41,461 nucleotides of DNA from JAICKN01 sp036489565 (GCA_036489565.1 DASXFN010000107.1:1-41461), one strand, 5' to 3'. Numbered from the stretch's first letter, positions 1 through 7,947 are shown. The notes: a model not told the origin generated them from the sequence alone. Translations and numbers: made by a program.

Positions 1-1214
1 ATGGCCTGTCCCTGCTCGCTCAGCCGGACAATGCTTTCCGCAATGCCTTCCATCTGCTCCCGTATCTGCTTCATGGCCTCAATGGATTCGGAGACGGATT
101 TCTTTCCTATCTCTGAAACCAAGGTTATTTTCTGCGCGCTATCGGAAACTGACTTTGCCTTTTGCGTGGAAAGCTGTGCGGTCTGCTTGACCTCTTCCAC
201 GGTGGTCGTGGTTTCGGTGACGGCAGTCGCGGTCTCGGTAGCGGCCGAGGCCACCTGGGTTGTGGTCGAGACGATCTGCTGCGCGGAGGAAGAGAGAATG
301 CCCACAGATTCCTGCATTTCCCGGGTTATACGACGCAGGTTTTGCAGCATGAGCGCGAAGGCCTGGCCCAAAGCGTCCTTTTCTGATTTCGGCCTTACTT
401 CCAAAGTCAGGTCGCCCCTCGATATCTGCTCTGCTACTCGCGCCATCTGACCGAGCGAACCGGTCATCTCCGTGAAAGCGGCTGCCAGAGCGCCCACTTC
501 ATCATGGCGGTGGCGCACCGGCAAATTCACGGACAGGTCGCCGGCGGCAATCTGCCGCGCCGCCGCGGAGACCTCGCCCAGAGGTACGGCGATATTTCGG
601 GTGAGGAAAATTCCGAGCAGGCTGATGAGCAGAAACGAGCCGATGCTGCCGGCGAGAATTGTTTGTTCGGTATGGTGCGCGCGCGCCTCTTCCTCGGCCA
701 GCCGCTCCATGCGAAGGCGGGCTTCTTCGTCTTCCATTGCAGCTACCAGCGTTCGGACTTGGTCCATGATGTTTTTCCCGTTATCGGTAAGAACTTCCCG
801 CCTGGCGAAAGCGAAGCCCTTGCGTTTCCGCAAGTCAATGACCCGCTGCATCTCCGTGAACTTGGCCGCCACTCCGCTTTCCAGTTCAGCCAGTCGCTGC
901 TGTTGTGCGGGACTCCCGGAGGTCAATTCGCGGACGCGCTGCAGCTTCTCACCCACTTTGGCCTGCGTGCCTACATAGGGCTCCAAATAGCGCGCTTCTC
1001 CGGTGAGGATGTAGCCACGTTGGCCCGTTTCCGCATCCTTCATGTAGGAAAGTCCGTCCTCCAGAGCATTCAGCACTTCATGGGTGCGTTCCACCCAGGC
1101 TTCGGACTCAACAAGTTTCACCGTGCTGTCATAGGAGACAGCGCCCACTGCCAGAAACATTGCCAGGACCACCCCGAAGGCTGCGGTCAGCTTTTTGCCA
1201 ATAGACCAAACCAT
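1..1214 (-). CDS. Methyl-accepting chemotaxis protein with CHASE3 sensor, 3' end outside window
   Basis: Reading from the ATG at 1214 gives 404 residues before the window edge. It is a transmembrane chemoreceptor that controls a CheA kinase through CheW. Transmembrane segment 1 is at about residues 8-28. A helical periplasmic region follows (about 30-180) with the CHASE3-like motif DAETGQRGYILTGE at 60-73. Transmembrane segment 2 is at about 186-205, followed by two HAMP-like segments (about 206-300, with DE at 238-239 and GDL at 225-227 and 267-269). The start of the signalling coiled coil is very rich in Thr/Ala/Val/Glu (about 315-345). The conserved hairpin tip and methylation sites at the C-terminal end lie outside the window. 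It is the last visible gene of the chemosensory operon, 38 bp after the long CheW. CheA and CheB probably follow beyond position 1 (inference). Confidence 0.92.
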   Translation of the reverse strand, partial: MVWSIGKKLTAAFGVVLAMFLAVGAVSYDSTVKLVESEAWVERTHEVLNALEDGLSYMKDAETGQRGYILTGEARYLEPYVGTQAKVGEKLQRVRELTSGSPAQQQRLAELESGVAAKFTEMQRVIDLRKRKGFAFARREVLTDNGKNIMDQVRTLVAAMEDEEARLRMERLAEEEARAHHTEQTILAGSIGSFLLISLLGIFLTRNIAVPLGEVSAAARQIAAGDLSVNLPVRHRHDEVGALAAAFTEMTGSLGQMARVAEQISRGDLTLEVRPKSEKDALGQAFALMLQNLRRITREMQESVGILSSSAQQIVSTTTQVASAATETATAVTETTTTVEEVKQTAQLSTQKAKSVSDSAQKITLVSEIGKKSVSESIEAMKQIREQMEGIAESIVRLSEQGQA

Positions 1215-1252
1215 GAAATCTCCCATACGCAGCGGCAAGCGCGCCGCAGAAT

Positions 1253-1891
1253 TTAGTCGTCATTCACTGCAAGTTTTTTATCGCCAAGAATTCTGACGGC
1301 ATCGAGCACCACCAGCGAGTCTTGGGCAATGCCCCGCAGATACTCGGCACGGATGCCAGTGAGCAAAGGGAGCGAGGTGTTCAGGTCTTCACTGCAGAGC
1401 ATGCGCACTCCCAGAATCGCGTCCGCGAGGATGCCCATCTCCATCTTGTGTCCATGGACGACCAGCACCTTGTTCAGATCGGTCAAGCCCTTCTCCGGCA
1501 GATCGAAAAGCTTTTTCAGGTTGATGATGGAAAGGATCTGGCCGCGCAGATTGGCCAATCCCAAAACAAACGGCGGCGCTCCGGGCAACGGAGTGAAATC
1601 ATGCAGCGGATCAATTTCTCGGATATGGATGGACTCAATGGCGTATCGCTCATTGCCCAAGGCAAATTCCACGACCTCAAAGTACGAGCGGTCTCCAGTT
1701 TTTGCTTCGGGAACAAAGGCAAGTTTGGCGGCGCGGGCGCGCAGAATTTTTTGCTTCTCGTCCTTTTCCGGGGAGAGCTTGCGCTGCAATGCTGTGCGAG
1801 AAGCATCCAGCCGGAGGTGCAGGCTGGGCCAACTAAAGGCCGCAGCTTCAGGCGCGTCTCGCAATCCGGAGCTGACGTTCTCAGAATTCAT
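1253..1891 (-). CDS. cheW: CheW-family coupling protein with N-terminal extension (WspD-like)
   Basis: A 212-residue protein. Residues from about 70 form a CheW domain: it opens with YFEVVEFALGNERYAI, and has the core segment PPFVLGLANLRGQILSIINL and a late segment GIAQDSLVVLDAVRIL. CheW proteins link receptors to CheA at the inner face of the membrane. The first 70 residues are an extra charged helical segment containing QKILRARAAKLA. That extension is typical of the second CheW in Wsp/ACF-type operons rather than of E. coli CheW (about 167 residues). The ATG at 1891 lies inside the 3' end of cheR, an 11-bp overlap that implies translational coupling. The TAA end is 38 bp before the receptor gene. 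Confidence 0.92.
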   Translation of the reverse strand: MNSENVSSGLRDAPEAAAFSWPSLHLRLDASRTALQRKLSPEKDEKQKILRARAAKLAFVPEAKTGDRSYFEVVEFALGNERYAIESIHIREIDPLHDFTPLPGAPPFVLGLANLRGQILSIINLKKLFDLPEKGLTDLNKVLVVHGHKMEMGILADAILGVRMLCSEDLNTSLPLLTGIRAEYLRGIAQDSLVVLDAVRILGDKKLAVNDD

Positions 1892-3425
1892 ATTTAGAGT
1901 TCATGTCGAGGCTGCCGCGCGATGCCTGCGCTGTTTTCATCGTGGCGGTCTGTCCCCCGGCGCGGGCCACGATTTCCCGCAGCCTCCCCGCTGGCAGACC
2001 TTCAGAGTGCGGCACAATGTCTTCTGGCCGATAGTGCGCCAACAGAAGCAGAACATTTTCAAAATGTTTCCTGGACTCCTTGCACCGTCCTGCTTGCAAG
2101 GCGAGGTTGCCAAGCGCGAAGTGCCCCAGCACAAATTCCGGCTCCAGATAAATCGACTGATGAAGCGCCCGCGTGGCTTCCGCCAGCAAACCCAACTCTT
2201 GCAGAATGAGGGCATGGAGGTAATGTCCGGCCACAATCATGCGGTCAGCCCGCAAGGCCTGCTCACATAGCGCGAGGGCCGAATGAAGATCGGCTTCTCC
2301 CGCTTTCTGGCGCGCCAGCATCAGAATGGAATCAACGTTGCCTGGTTTCCTCGGCAAAGGATGGATGGAATGTGCTACCGGAGGCTTGGGGTTCGGCACA
2401 GTCGTTCGCGCTCTGGAAATATGCGGGTTCACAGGAGCCGCATTCGGAAGCGTGAGAGGTTTGGTCCTGTTTAGGATGGCATTCTCATCGCAAATTGCGT
2501 CCTTGTGAGTCGTGAGCAAAACCCTGCCGTCAGGAGTGGAGCGCGCTGATTTCCTGTATAGGGTCGTATTCCGCAGGTGGATCGGTTCGAACTCCGGGAA
2601 CAAATGTTGCGAGGTCTCGGTCACGCCTACAATGAGCCATCCTCCCGGCGCGAGCCATTGATGAAAACGTGCCACGACCCTGGCGATGGCATGCGGCGTA
2701 AAGTACATCAACACGTTGCGGCAAAAGATCACATCGAAAAGCGGGGCTGGATCCACCGAGGGACGGGCGGAATCGTCGAGCAGATTCATGTGCGCGAACG
2801 TCACCATCTTCCTGATTTCCGCCGTAAGCTGCCAGGTATTGTTCGCGGCAGATCGGAAGTGCGTCTGCTTGACCCACGAGGGCGTTCCGCGAAAGGACCA
2901 GTCCGTATAAACTCCTGCCAAAGCCTTGCGCAGCGAATGCGCGTTCAAATCGGTGGCCAGAATTTCGAAATCAAACCGCCGCAATTTGTGGAGCAGCATG
3001 GCAATGGAATACGGCTCTTCGCCGGAAGCACACCCCGCGCTCCATATTTTTTTTGATCTCGGCTCGGCTTTCGTGTCGGTTGCCATCTGCGGGAAGGACA
3101 GTTCCGCGAACGCATTCAGGCTGGCCGGTTCCCGAAAGAAATAAGTTTCCGCCACGGTCAACCGCCGAATGAGGGCTTCCTGCTGTCCGGAGTCAATGTT
3201 TCGCGAAAGTAATTTGTCTAGATATTTTTGTTGCCCGGCAGAAAAACCGGCCTCGACTGCCGCAGCCGAAATTTCCCGCTCCAGATGCAACCACCGTTCG
3301 CGCGGATAATGCAGGCCAAACTCCGTGGCAATCCTGCCGCTGAGTTCCGCAAGCGCCGCTTCCCGCATTCGGGTTGTCACATTTGGCTGGGCCATAATTG
3401 GTTGGCTCATACTAGGTTTACTCAT
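1881..3425 (-). CDS. cheR: CheR-type protein-glutamate methyltransferase with C-terminal TPR region (WspC-like)
   Basis: A 514-residue cytoplasmic enzyme expected to transfer methyl groups from S-adenosylmethionine to receptor glutamates. The N-terminal helical CheR domain covers about residues 20-100 and ends in RRLTVAETYFFREP (88-100). The SAM-binding fold follows, with IWSAGCASGEEPYS at 127-140, ATDLNAHSL at 157-165 and DVIFCRNVLMYF at 231-242. After a Pro-rich linker, about residues 365-480 form TPR-like helices (HSALALCEQALRAD, YLHALILQELGLLAEATRAL). In WspC-type enzymes such repeats mediate binding to the receptor. The start ATG overlaps the upstream cheW stop as ATGA (3422-3425). The first 17 residues are three near-identical pentapeptides, each beginning with Met, so the start could also be 15 or 30 bases downstream. 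Confidence 0.95.
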   Translation of the reverse strand: MSKPSMSQPIMAQPNVTTRMREAALAELSGRIATEFGLHYPRERWLHLEREISAAAVEAGFSAGQQKYLDKLLSRNIDSGQQEALIRRLTVAETYFFREPASLNAFAELSFPQMATDTKAEPRSKKIWSAGCASGEEPYSIAMLLHKLRRFDFEILATDLNAHSLRKALAGVYTDWSFRGTPSWVKQTHFRSAANNTWQLTAEIRKMVTFAHMNLLDDSARPSVDPAPLFDVIFCRNVLMYFTPHAIARVVARFHQWLAPGGWLIVGVTETSQHLFPEFEPIHLRNTTLYRKSARSTPDGRVLLTTHKDAICDENAILNRTKPLTLPNAAPVNPHISRARTTVPNPKPPVAHSIHPLPRKPGNVDSILMLARQKAGEADLHSALALCEQALRADRMIVAGHYLHALILQELGLLAEATRALHQSIYLEPEFVLGHFALGNLALQAGRCKESRKHFENVLLLLAHYRPEDIVPHSEGLPAGRLREIVARAGGQTATMKTAQASRGSLDMNSKYEF

Positions 3426-3433
3426 GTTTGGCT
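3374..3433 (-). repeat. Four tandem 15-bp units spanning the cheW stop and cheR start
   Basis: On the minus strand four consecutive 15-bp units can be aligned without gaps: AGCCAAACATGAGTA, AACCTAGTATGAGCC, AACCAATTATGGCCC and AGCCAAATGTGACAA. Positions 1, 3, 4, 6, 10 and 11 of the unit are identical in all four. The first three carry an in-frame ATG, and the fourth has GTG one base later, out of frame. The first ATG is the cheR start and overlaps the cheW TGA. Because 15 is a multiple of 3, gain or loss of a unit would change the number of N-terminal pentapeptides and start codons without shifting the frame. Confidence 0.8.
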
Positions 3434-3886
3434 GACTGCTCGCGCCAGAAGCCGGCCGAGTTGGCGTTGCTCCTGCGCCGAGAGAAAATTGTCCAGGTTG
3501 TAGATGAACAGAATTCCGTCCCCCAGGCGCGCCATGCCTTCCACATATTTGGCCTCCGGTACGATTTGTTTCGCCGCGGTGATTTCCTCCGGCTTCCGTT
3601 CAATTACTCCGGTGACCGAGTTCACTAGCAACGCGACGCTGCGCTTCGCGGTTTCCGCAATAATCATCTGGTCGGTCAAACTGGGATCAAGCTCCGAGAA
3701 CCCCAGACGCTGCCTCATGCTGATGACGGGCACCATTTCCCCTTGCAGATCAATGATGCCCAACACGATCGTCGGCGCTTTCGCCAGCGCCGTAATCTCC
3801 ACGCTGCGAGTCACGCGCCGCACGCTATGTAAGGGCAGCGCGTACTGCTGTTCGTCGAGGGTAAAGGCGACCAACTGAGTTGCCAT
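3422..3886 (-). CDS. cheW: CheW-family coupling protein (short form, WspB-like)
   Basis: A 154-residue protein that is nearly all CheW domain. It opens with QLVAFTLDEQQYALPL (residues 4-19), has the core APTIVLGIIDLQGEMVPVIS and the late segment GMARLGDGILFIYNLDNFL. It is expected to bridge receptor and CheA. It is the first visible gene of the operon. The ATG at 3886 follows GAGAACCG, so its ribosome-binding site is weak. The stop overlaps the cheR start. Two different CheW proteins flanking a CheR with TPRs is the wspB-wspC-wspD order, which argues for an alternative-function chemosensory system (for example cyclic-di-GMP or surface control) rather than flagellar chemotaxis. No flagellar gene is visible. 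Confidence 0.93.
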   Translation of the reverse strand: MATQLVAFTLDEQQYALPLHSVRRVTRSVEITALAKAPTIVLGIIDLQGEMVPVISMRQRLGFSELDPSLTDQMIIAETAKRSVALLVNSVTGVIERKPEEITAAKQIVPEAKYVEGMARLGDGILFIYNLDNFLSAQEQRQLGRLLARAVSQT

Positions 3887-4095
3887 CGGTTCTCAGGCTC
3901 TGATTGATCTTGAATGACTACTGCTTCTTGCTTCCAGCGGAGAACGCCTGAAGAATGTCCCTTAGTTTTGAGCGGTGATCCAGATTGGAAGGGTTCCCGG
4001 AATGAAACAGTGTTGGTGGGGTATGGCTATAGCGGATGACATAGAGATACATCAGGAGCGGAATCTACGATTGCTATGGTCCTACCGTCCCGCTC

Positions 4096-4115
4096 GGGGA
4101 GCGTTTACGCTCCCC
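4096..4115 (-). terminator. Possible hairpin terminator at the end of the arabinofuranosidase gene
   Basis: GGGGAGCG-TTTA-CGCTCCCC is a perfect 8-bp stem with a 4-nt loop. It includes the last codons and the TAA stop (4105-4107) of the GH51 gene. No T-tract follows on the minus strand, so it may be a weak or factor-assisted terminator, or just a 3'-end stabilising hairpin. Confidence 0.45.
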
Positions 4116-5727
4116 ATTGAATGACAGAATAAGAACGCGCGGGCACTTCCAATTTTGTTTTTCCCGCCGAAGTGGAAGGTTTCGTCAACTCCTGGGGCAC
4201 AACCTTGCGTGGCGCGGCAAAGCTATTTACGGCTTTCAGATCATCTCCGGTGAGAACCTGGGCGGCCAGAACCCGTCCCGGCACTTTTCCCTCCCAGTTG
4301 ATCTCGATGGAATGCGCTTTGGAAAGATCGCGGTTCAAAATAAAGAGAGCGATGGTACCGTCTTCCGCTTGAGTTCCGACGACGTCCAGGTATGGAACTT
4401 TGCCCATGCCGGCAACGTCGTAGGTGGGCGATTCCGTCATTACATTCAACACCGATCCTTTGGCGTATTGCAGGCCCCAGCTATAGGGATAATAAATCGT
4501 CTGCAGGTAGAGACCCTTCTCATTGGTCATGATCGGGGCGATTACGTTTACCAGTTGAGCCAAACACGCAATCTTTACGCGATCGGCGTGACGCAGCAAA
4601 GAGTTCACCAGGCCACCGACTAGTAGCGCATCCTCCAGGTTATAGACTTCCTCCAAAAGATGCGGGGCCTGCTGACGACGACCATCCACAGCATCGCCCG
4701 TGCGTTCGCGATACCACACATTCCATTCGTCAAAGGAGAGCCACAGTTGCTTGGGAGAACGTTGATGCCCTTGGACCATGTCGCAAACGGCGAGGGTCTC
4801 TTCAATCTGGCGGTCCATGGTAAGGTTCAAAGCCACGAATTTTGAACTGTCGCCGCCAGTCTCGTCCGGAGTGTTGCCGAAATAGCGGTGCATGGAAAGT
4901 CCGTCCACATACTGATAGCACTGTTCCAGAACTTCGCGGTCCCATTCCAGATAAGTAGGCATCTGTGGACCGCTTGATCCGCAGGCAATGAGCTTGAGTG
5001 AAGGATCCACGGCGCGCATCTGGAGAGCAGCGTCTTCCGCTTTCATCCCGTATTCTTTGGCGGTCATGTGGCCAATTTGCCAGGGTCCGTCCATCTCATT
5101 GCCCAGGCACCAGTGCTCCACGTGGTAGGGATCCGGGTAGCCGTGCTTACGCCGCAAATCGCTCCACTTAGTGCCTTTCTCCACGTTGCAATATTCCACC
5201 AGTGCAGCCGCTTGTTCAGAGGTTCCTGTCCCAAAATTCAATCCCATCAGGGGTTTGGTTCCCACGGCTTTGCACCAGGACATAAATTCATTGGTCCCGA
5301 ACTGATTGCTCTCCAGTGTGTTCCAGGCTTTATCGAGAACCATAGGACGATCTTGCTTGGGGCCGACGCCATCCAACCAGTTGTAGCCCGAGACAAAATT
5401 GCCTCCGGGATAGCGGACCAAGGGCACTCCCAGCTTCTTTACCTGATTCATGACATCCGTGCGAAAACCGTTGGAATCGGAGAGGCTTGAACCGGGATCG
5501 TAGACGCCTTCGTAAATCGCGCGCCCTAAGTGTTCAAGGAAAGAACCGAACAGATTGCGGTCGAGGGGAGAGATCGTCCGCCGGGAGTCCACATAAATGC
5601 GCGATAAATCGCCGCCACCAGCCACAGTTTGAGCGTTCAATAAAGGGCCGAACAGGCCTTTCGCTGAGAGTGCGAGTCCTGCGGTGGAAATTTGGCGTAA
5701 GAAGTCTCGTCTGCGGCCGGAAAACAT
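4105..5727 (-). CDS. GH51 alpha-L-arabinofuranosidase with Tat signal peptide
   Basis: A 540-residue protein expected to release terminal alpha-L-arabinofuranosyl groups from arabinan, arabinoxylan or similar plant polymers. The N-terminus GRRRDFLRQISTAGLALSA is a twin-arginine signal (RRDFL at residues 6-10), with a likely cleavage near residue 32, so the folded enzyme is exported. Glycoside hydrolase family 51 signatures are RYPGGNFVSGYNWLDGVGP (105-123), the acid/base in LGNEMDGPWQ (Glu211) and the nucleophile in SFDEWNVWY (Glu334). The C-terminal beta-sandwich ends in ARSYSVIQWGA. It stands alone between the chemosensory operon and a divergent sugar dehydrogenase, with no sugar transporter or regulator beside it. 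ATG start at 5727. Confidence 0.94.
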   Translation of the reverse strand: MFSGRRRDFLRQISTAGLALSAKGLFGPLLNAQTVAGGGDLSRIYVDSRRTISPLDRNLFGSFLEHLGRAIYEGVYDPGSSLSDSNGFRTDVMNQVKKLGVPLVRYPGGNFVSGYNWLDGVGPKQDRPMVLDKAWNTLESNQFGTNEFMSWCKAVGTKPLMGLNFGTGTSEQAAALVEYCNVEKGTKWSDLRRKHGYPDPYHVEHWCLGNEMDGPWQIGHMTAKEYGMKAEDAALQMRAVDPSLKLIACGSSGPQMPTYLEWDREVLEQCYQYVDGLSMHRYFGNTPDETGGDSSKFVALNLTMDRQIEETLAVCDMVQGHQRSPKQLWLSFDEWNVWYRERTGDAVDGRRQQAPHLLEEVYNLEDALLVGGLVNSLLRHADRVKIACLAQLVNVIAPIMTNEKGLYLQTIYYPYSWGLQYAKGSVLNVMTESPTYDVAGMGKVPYLDVVGTQAEDGTIALFILNRDLSKAHSIEINWEGKVPGRVLAAQVLTGDDLKAVNSFAAPRKVVPQELTKPSTSAGKTKLEVPARSYSVIQWGA

Positions 5728-6027
5728 GTTTTTGGTTCTCCCTGGTGATATTGGTTTTACTGAATTCTAGAAAACGATTACTGGGACGGATAAATATACG
5801 ACCCAGCTCGGGAAGGGCGCAACTTAGTTAGTCGGAGAAGGCGCCGGGAATCAAGCATATGCGCGATTTTCATGCGCGTGGTAACCGCATTGAAGAAACG
5901 AACGTAACCGGCTCGACACTATTGGGTAGGGCTGGCATCCCGCGAAGGTGCTATATGATTTGGCCTGATAACCTGTCAAACTAGTTTTTTGCCGCATAAT
6001 AGATCTGAAGGACTTAGCCTTACATCC
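5728..6027. other. Divergent intergenic region between the GH51 and nucleotide-sugar dehydrogenase genes
   Basis: 300 bp separate two divergent genes, so promoters for both must lie here. I see no small ORF with a good ribosome-binding site. The only promoter-like element I can name for the plus strand is TTGGGT-16 nt-TATGAT (5932-5959). On the minus side nothing resembles a strong consensus promoter. Confidence 0.5.
5932..5959 (+). promoter_or_regulatory. Possible sigma-70 promoter of the nucleotide-sugar dehydrogenase gene
   Basis: TTGGGT at 5932-5937 and TATGAT at 5954-5959 are 16 nt apart. The -10 matches 5 of 6 consensus bases and the -35 only 3 of 6. It would give a leader of about 60 nt before the ATG at 6028. 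Weak evidence. Confidence 0.3.
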
Positions 6028-7386
6028 ATGACTACATCTTCGTTATCCGCACCCAGTCTGTCAGCAGAGTTTAAGCAGAAAATCGAGAGCCGGAAAGCCC
6101 GCATCGGCGTCATTGGGCTTGGGTATGTGGGTCTGCCTCTATCACTGCTTTACACAGAACAGAAACTTCGCGTCACCGGCTTCGATATTGACCCGAAAAA
6201 AGTCCAGACCTTGACTGATGGGGGCTCCTATATTCACCGCATCACCACGGCCGAAATCAGCGACGCGCGCAAGAATGGTTTTGAAGCCACTTCCGACTAT
6301 GCAAAGCTGACGGAAATGGACGCGGTGATTATCTGCGTGCCCACGCCTTTGAACGAGTATCACGAACCAGACCTCAGCTACATTACCGATACGGCGCGCT
6401 CGATTGCACCACACCTTCGCGCCGGGCAATTGGTGGTGCTCGAAAGCACCACGTATCCCGGAACAACAGAGGAAGTGCTGATTCCCATTCTTGAGAAGGG
6501 AAACAAGTATGGATTAAAGGCTTCTCGAGGGAATGAGACCGGCAAGGAATTTTTTGTCGCCTTTTCGCCGGAGCGCGAAGATCCAGGCAATACGACCGTA
6601 GCCCGCAAAGATATTCCTAAGGTTGTAGGCGGCTTGGACGCTACTGCTTCCGAACTGGCTGCCGCCATGTACGGAGCCATTTTTGCTCGGGTGGTCCGGG
6701 TATCGTCACCAGCCGCGGCGGAGATGACCAAGCTACTGGAAAACATCTATCGGTGCGTCAATATTGCGCTGGTCAATGAATTGAAGCTCTTGTCATTGCG
6801 CATGGGACTGGACATATGGGAGGTCATCGAGGCCGCGTCCACCAAGCCCTTCGGCTTTCATCCGTTCTATCCTGGTCCGGGCCTGGGAGGACACTGCATT
6901 CCCGTGGATCCTTTCTACCTTTCATGGAAAGCCAAGGAGTGGGACTTCCGCGCGCGATTCATCGAGTTGGCAGGCGAGATCAACACCAACATGCCGTACC
7001 ATGTGCTGGAATCCGTCTCCCAGGCCCTGAACAAGCAAAAAAAAGCCGTAAACGGCGCGCGCGTCCTGTTATTGGGTGTGGCCTACAAGAAGGACATTGA
7101 TGACCTGCGTGAATCGCCCGCGCTTACGATTATTGAGTTGCTGCAGAAAGCCGGCGCGCACGTCAGCTATAACGATCCGTATTGCCCGTTCGTGGGGCGC
7201 GGCCGCAAGTATGACTTGCAGATGAAGAGCGTGGAACTGGACAAGCTCGGCGACTACGATTGCGTGCTGATCGTTACCGACCACTCGGACTACGATTATC
7301 AGAAGATTGTTCGCGAGGCGAAGCTGGTGGTGGATACGCGGAATGCCACCCGCGGCATTCGAAGTCCGAAAATCGTACATTGTTAG
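6028..7386 (+). CDS. Nucleotide-sugar dehydrogenase (UDP-GlcNAc/UDP-ManNAc 6-dehydrogenase type)
   Basis: A 452-residue enzyme of the UDP-glucose/GDP-mannose dehydrogenase family. It oxidises C6 of a UDP-hexose to a uronic acid with two NAD+, for polysaccharide or capsule precursors. Visible are the NAD-binding GVIGLGYVGLPL (27-38), FDIDPKKV (52-59), CVPTPL (103-108), ESTTYPGTTEEV (139-150), the hinge segment ENIYRCVNIALVNEL (238-252) and the catalytic-Cys motif PGPGLGGHCIPVDPFYL (282-298, Cys290). The C-terminal part LGVAYKKDIDDLRESPAL binds the UDP-sugar. The VDPFYL form suggests the UDP-N-acetylhexosamine group (WbpA/WecC-like) rather than UDP-glucose dehydrogenase; the exact substrate is uncertain. 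I chose ATG 6028 (GAAGGA 15 nt upstream); an in-frame TTG at 5989 would add 13 residues but has no ribosome-binding site. Confidence 0.93.
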   Translation: MTTSSLSAPSLSAEFKQKIESRKARIGVIGLGYVGLPLSLLYTEQKLRVTGFDIDPKKVQTLTDGGSYIHRITTAEISDARKNGFEATSDYAKLTEMDAVIICVPTPLNEYHEPDLSYITDTARSIAPHLRAGQLVVLESTTYPGTTEEVLIPILEKGNKYGLKASRGNETGKEFFVAFSPEREDPGNTTVARKDIPKVVGGLDATASELAAAMYGAIFARVVRVSSPAAAEMTKLLENIYRCVNIALVNELKLLSLRMGLDIWEVIEAASTKPFGFHPFYPGPGLGGHCIPVDPFYLSWKAKEWDFRARFIELAGEINTNMPYHVLESVSQALNKQKKAVNGARVLLLGVAYKKDIDDLRESPALTIIELLQKAGAHVSYNDPYCPFVGRGRKYDLQMKSVELDKLGDYDCVLIVTDHSDYDYQKIVREAKLVVDTRNATRGIRSPKIVHC

Positions 7387-7414
7387 GCGCGGCAGGGTTG
7401 AAGATTGGGAAAAA

Positions 7415-7444
7415 GAAGACCGCGTTCGCGCGGTCTTTCTTTCT
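7415..7444 (+). terminator. Rho-independent terminator after the nucleotide-sugar dehydrogenase gene
   Basis: AAGACCGCG (7416-7424), loop TTCG, CGCGGTCTT (7429-7437) form a perfect 9-bp stem with the very stable UUCG tetraloop, followed by TCTTTCT. It begins 29 bases after the TAG stop at 7386. Confidence 0.9.
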
Positions 7445-7624
7445 GAGCGGTTATCTCCCGGCGAGCTGTCGCTGAGCAATTTTTGTTGGCGGAAAGTTTT
7501 TCCGTAGGTAGAAATCGCGTGGCGTTGCGCTGCCACGACGCACGGAATCACCAAGCCGCGCGCTAACGGTTTTAGATTGTCTGGGAGCCGCCCGGTTTAA
7601 GACCAGCTGAGACTCAATCCCAAG

Positions 7625-7792
7625 TTAGGACGGGATCGCGCTGGCAACTTGCGAGAATACGTTGTTGGCGTTTGAACCGATGAGCCGGATTGTACCCACG
7701 ACGATAACCAGAATCACCGCCAACATTACCGCATACTCGGCGATGTCCTGACCTTCTTCGTCGTTCCAAAGTTTTTTAAACAGTGCAGCCAC
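7625..7792 (-). CDS. Flp/Fap-type pilin (orphan, GTG start)
   Basis: A 55-residue protein read from GTG at 7792, with a strong ribosome-binding site AAGGAGG (7799-7805) 6 nt upstream. It is a type IVb Flp pilin precursor. A short charged leader (VAALFKKLWNDEEG) is followed by the processing site G14|QDIAEY, with Glu at +5 and Tyr at +6, as prepilin peptidase (TadV-type) requires. A single hydrophobic helix follows (AVMLAVILVIVVGTIRLIG, about 21-39) and a short polar tail ending VASAIPS. No tad assembly genes (secretin, ATPase, peptidase) are in the window, so the pilin must use machinery encoded elsewhere. It lies just downstream of, and co-directional with, a kinase/regulator pair that may control it (inference). 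The protein is under 60 residues and easily missed. Confidence 0.93.
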   Translation of the reverse strand: MAALFKKLWNDEEGQDIAEYAVMLAVILVIVVGTIRLIGSNANNVFSQVASAIPS

Positions 7793-7868
7793 AGGCCGCC
7801 TCCTTGCGATTGTTCCGCTTAGCCGATTAAAGACACCAATGCTTTAATGCTATTGCTTAACGTTTTTT

Positions 7869-7895
7869 ATTTTAATTAGGGGAACCACGTTGCAA
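7869..7895 (-). promoter_or_regulatory. Possible promoter of the Flp pilin gene
   Basis: On the minus strand TTGCAA (7895-7890) and TAAAAT (7874-7869) are 15 nt apart within the most AT-rich stretch around. This would give a leader of about 70 nt. The spacing is shorter than ideal, so this is tentative. Confidence 0.3.
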
Positions 7896-7905
7896 AATAG
7901 CCCGC

Positions 7906-7947
7906 AAGTGCACGATATGGCACGAAAGTGCCATACGGGCATACGAG
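7906..7947. promoter_or_regulatory. Repeat-dense candidate operator/terminator between the regulator and the pilin
   Basis: A perfect 8-bp inverted repeat TATGGCAC-GAAA-GTGCCATA (7916-7935) sits in a cluster of short repeats. GCACGA occurs at 7910 and 7920 (10 bp apart), AAGTGC at 7906 and 7926 (20 bp apart), and CATACGGG is followed directly by CATACGAG (7932-7947). It begins 13 bases past the regulator stop and lies upstream of the pilin promoter region. It could be a transcription terminator, but no T-tract follows on the minus strand, which makes a protein-binding site more likely (inference). Confidence 0.5.

Noticed and set aside
504..1256. A 250-codon open frame on the plus strand opposite the chemoreceptor
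   Set aside because: The minus strand encodes an unambiguous CHASE3-HAMP receptor from 1214, so this is a shadow.
7916..7935. TGGCACGAAAGTGCC as a sigma-54 -24/-12 promoter for the pilin
   Set aside because: The GG-to-GC spacing is one base shorter than the strict sigma-54 rule on both strands; the match comes from the palindrome.
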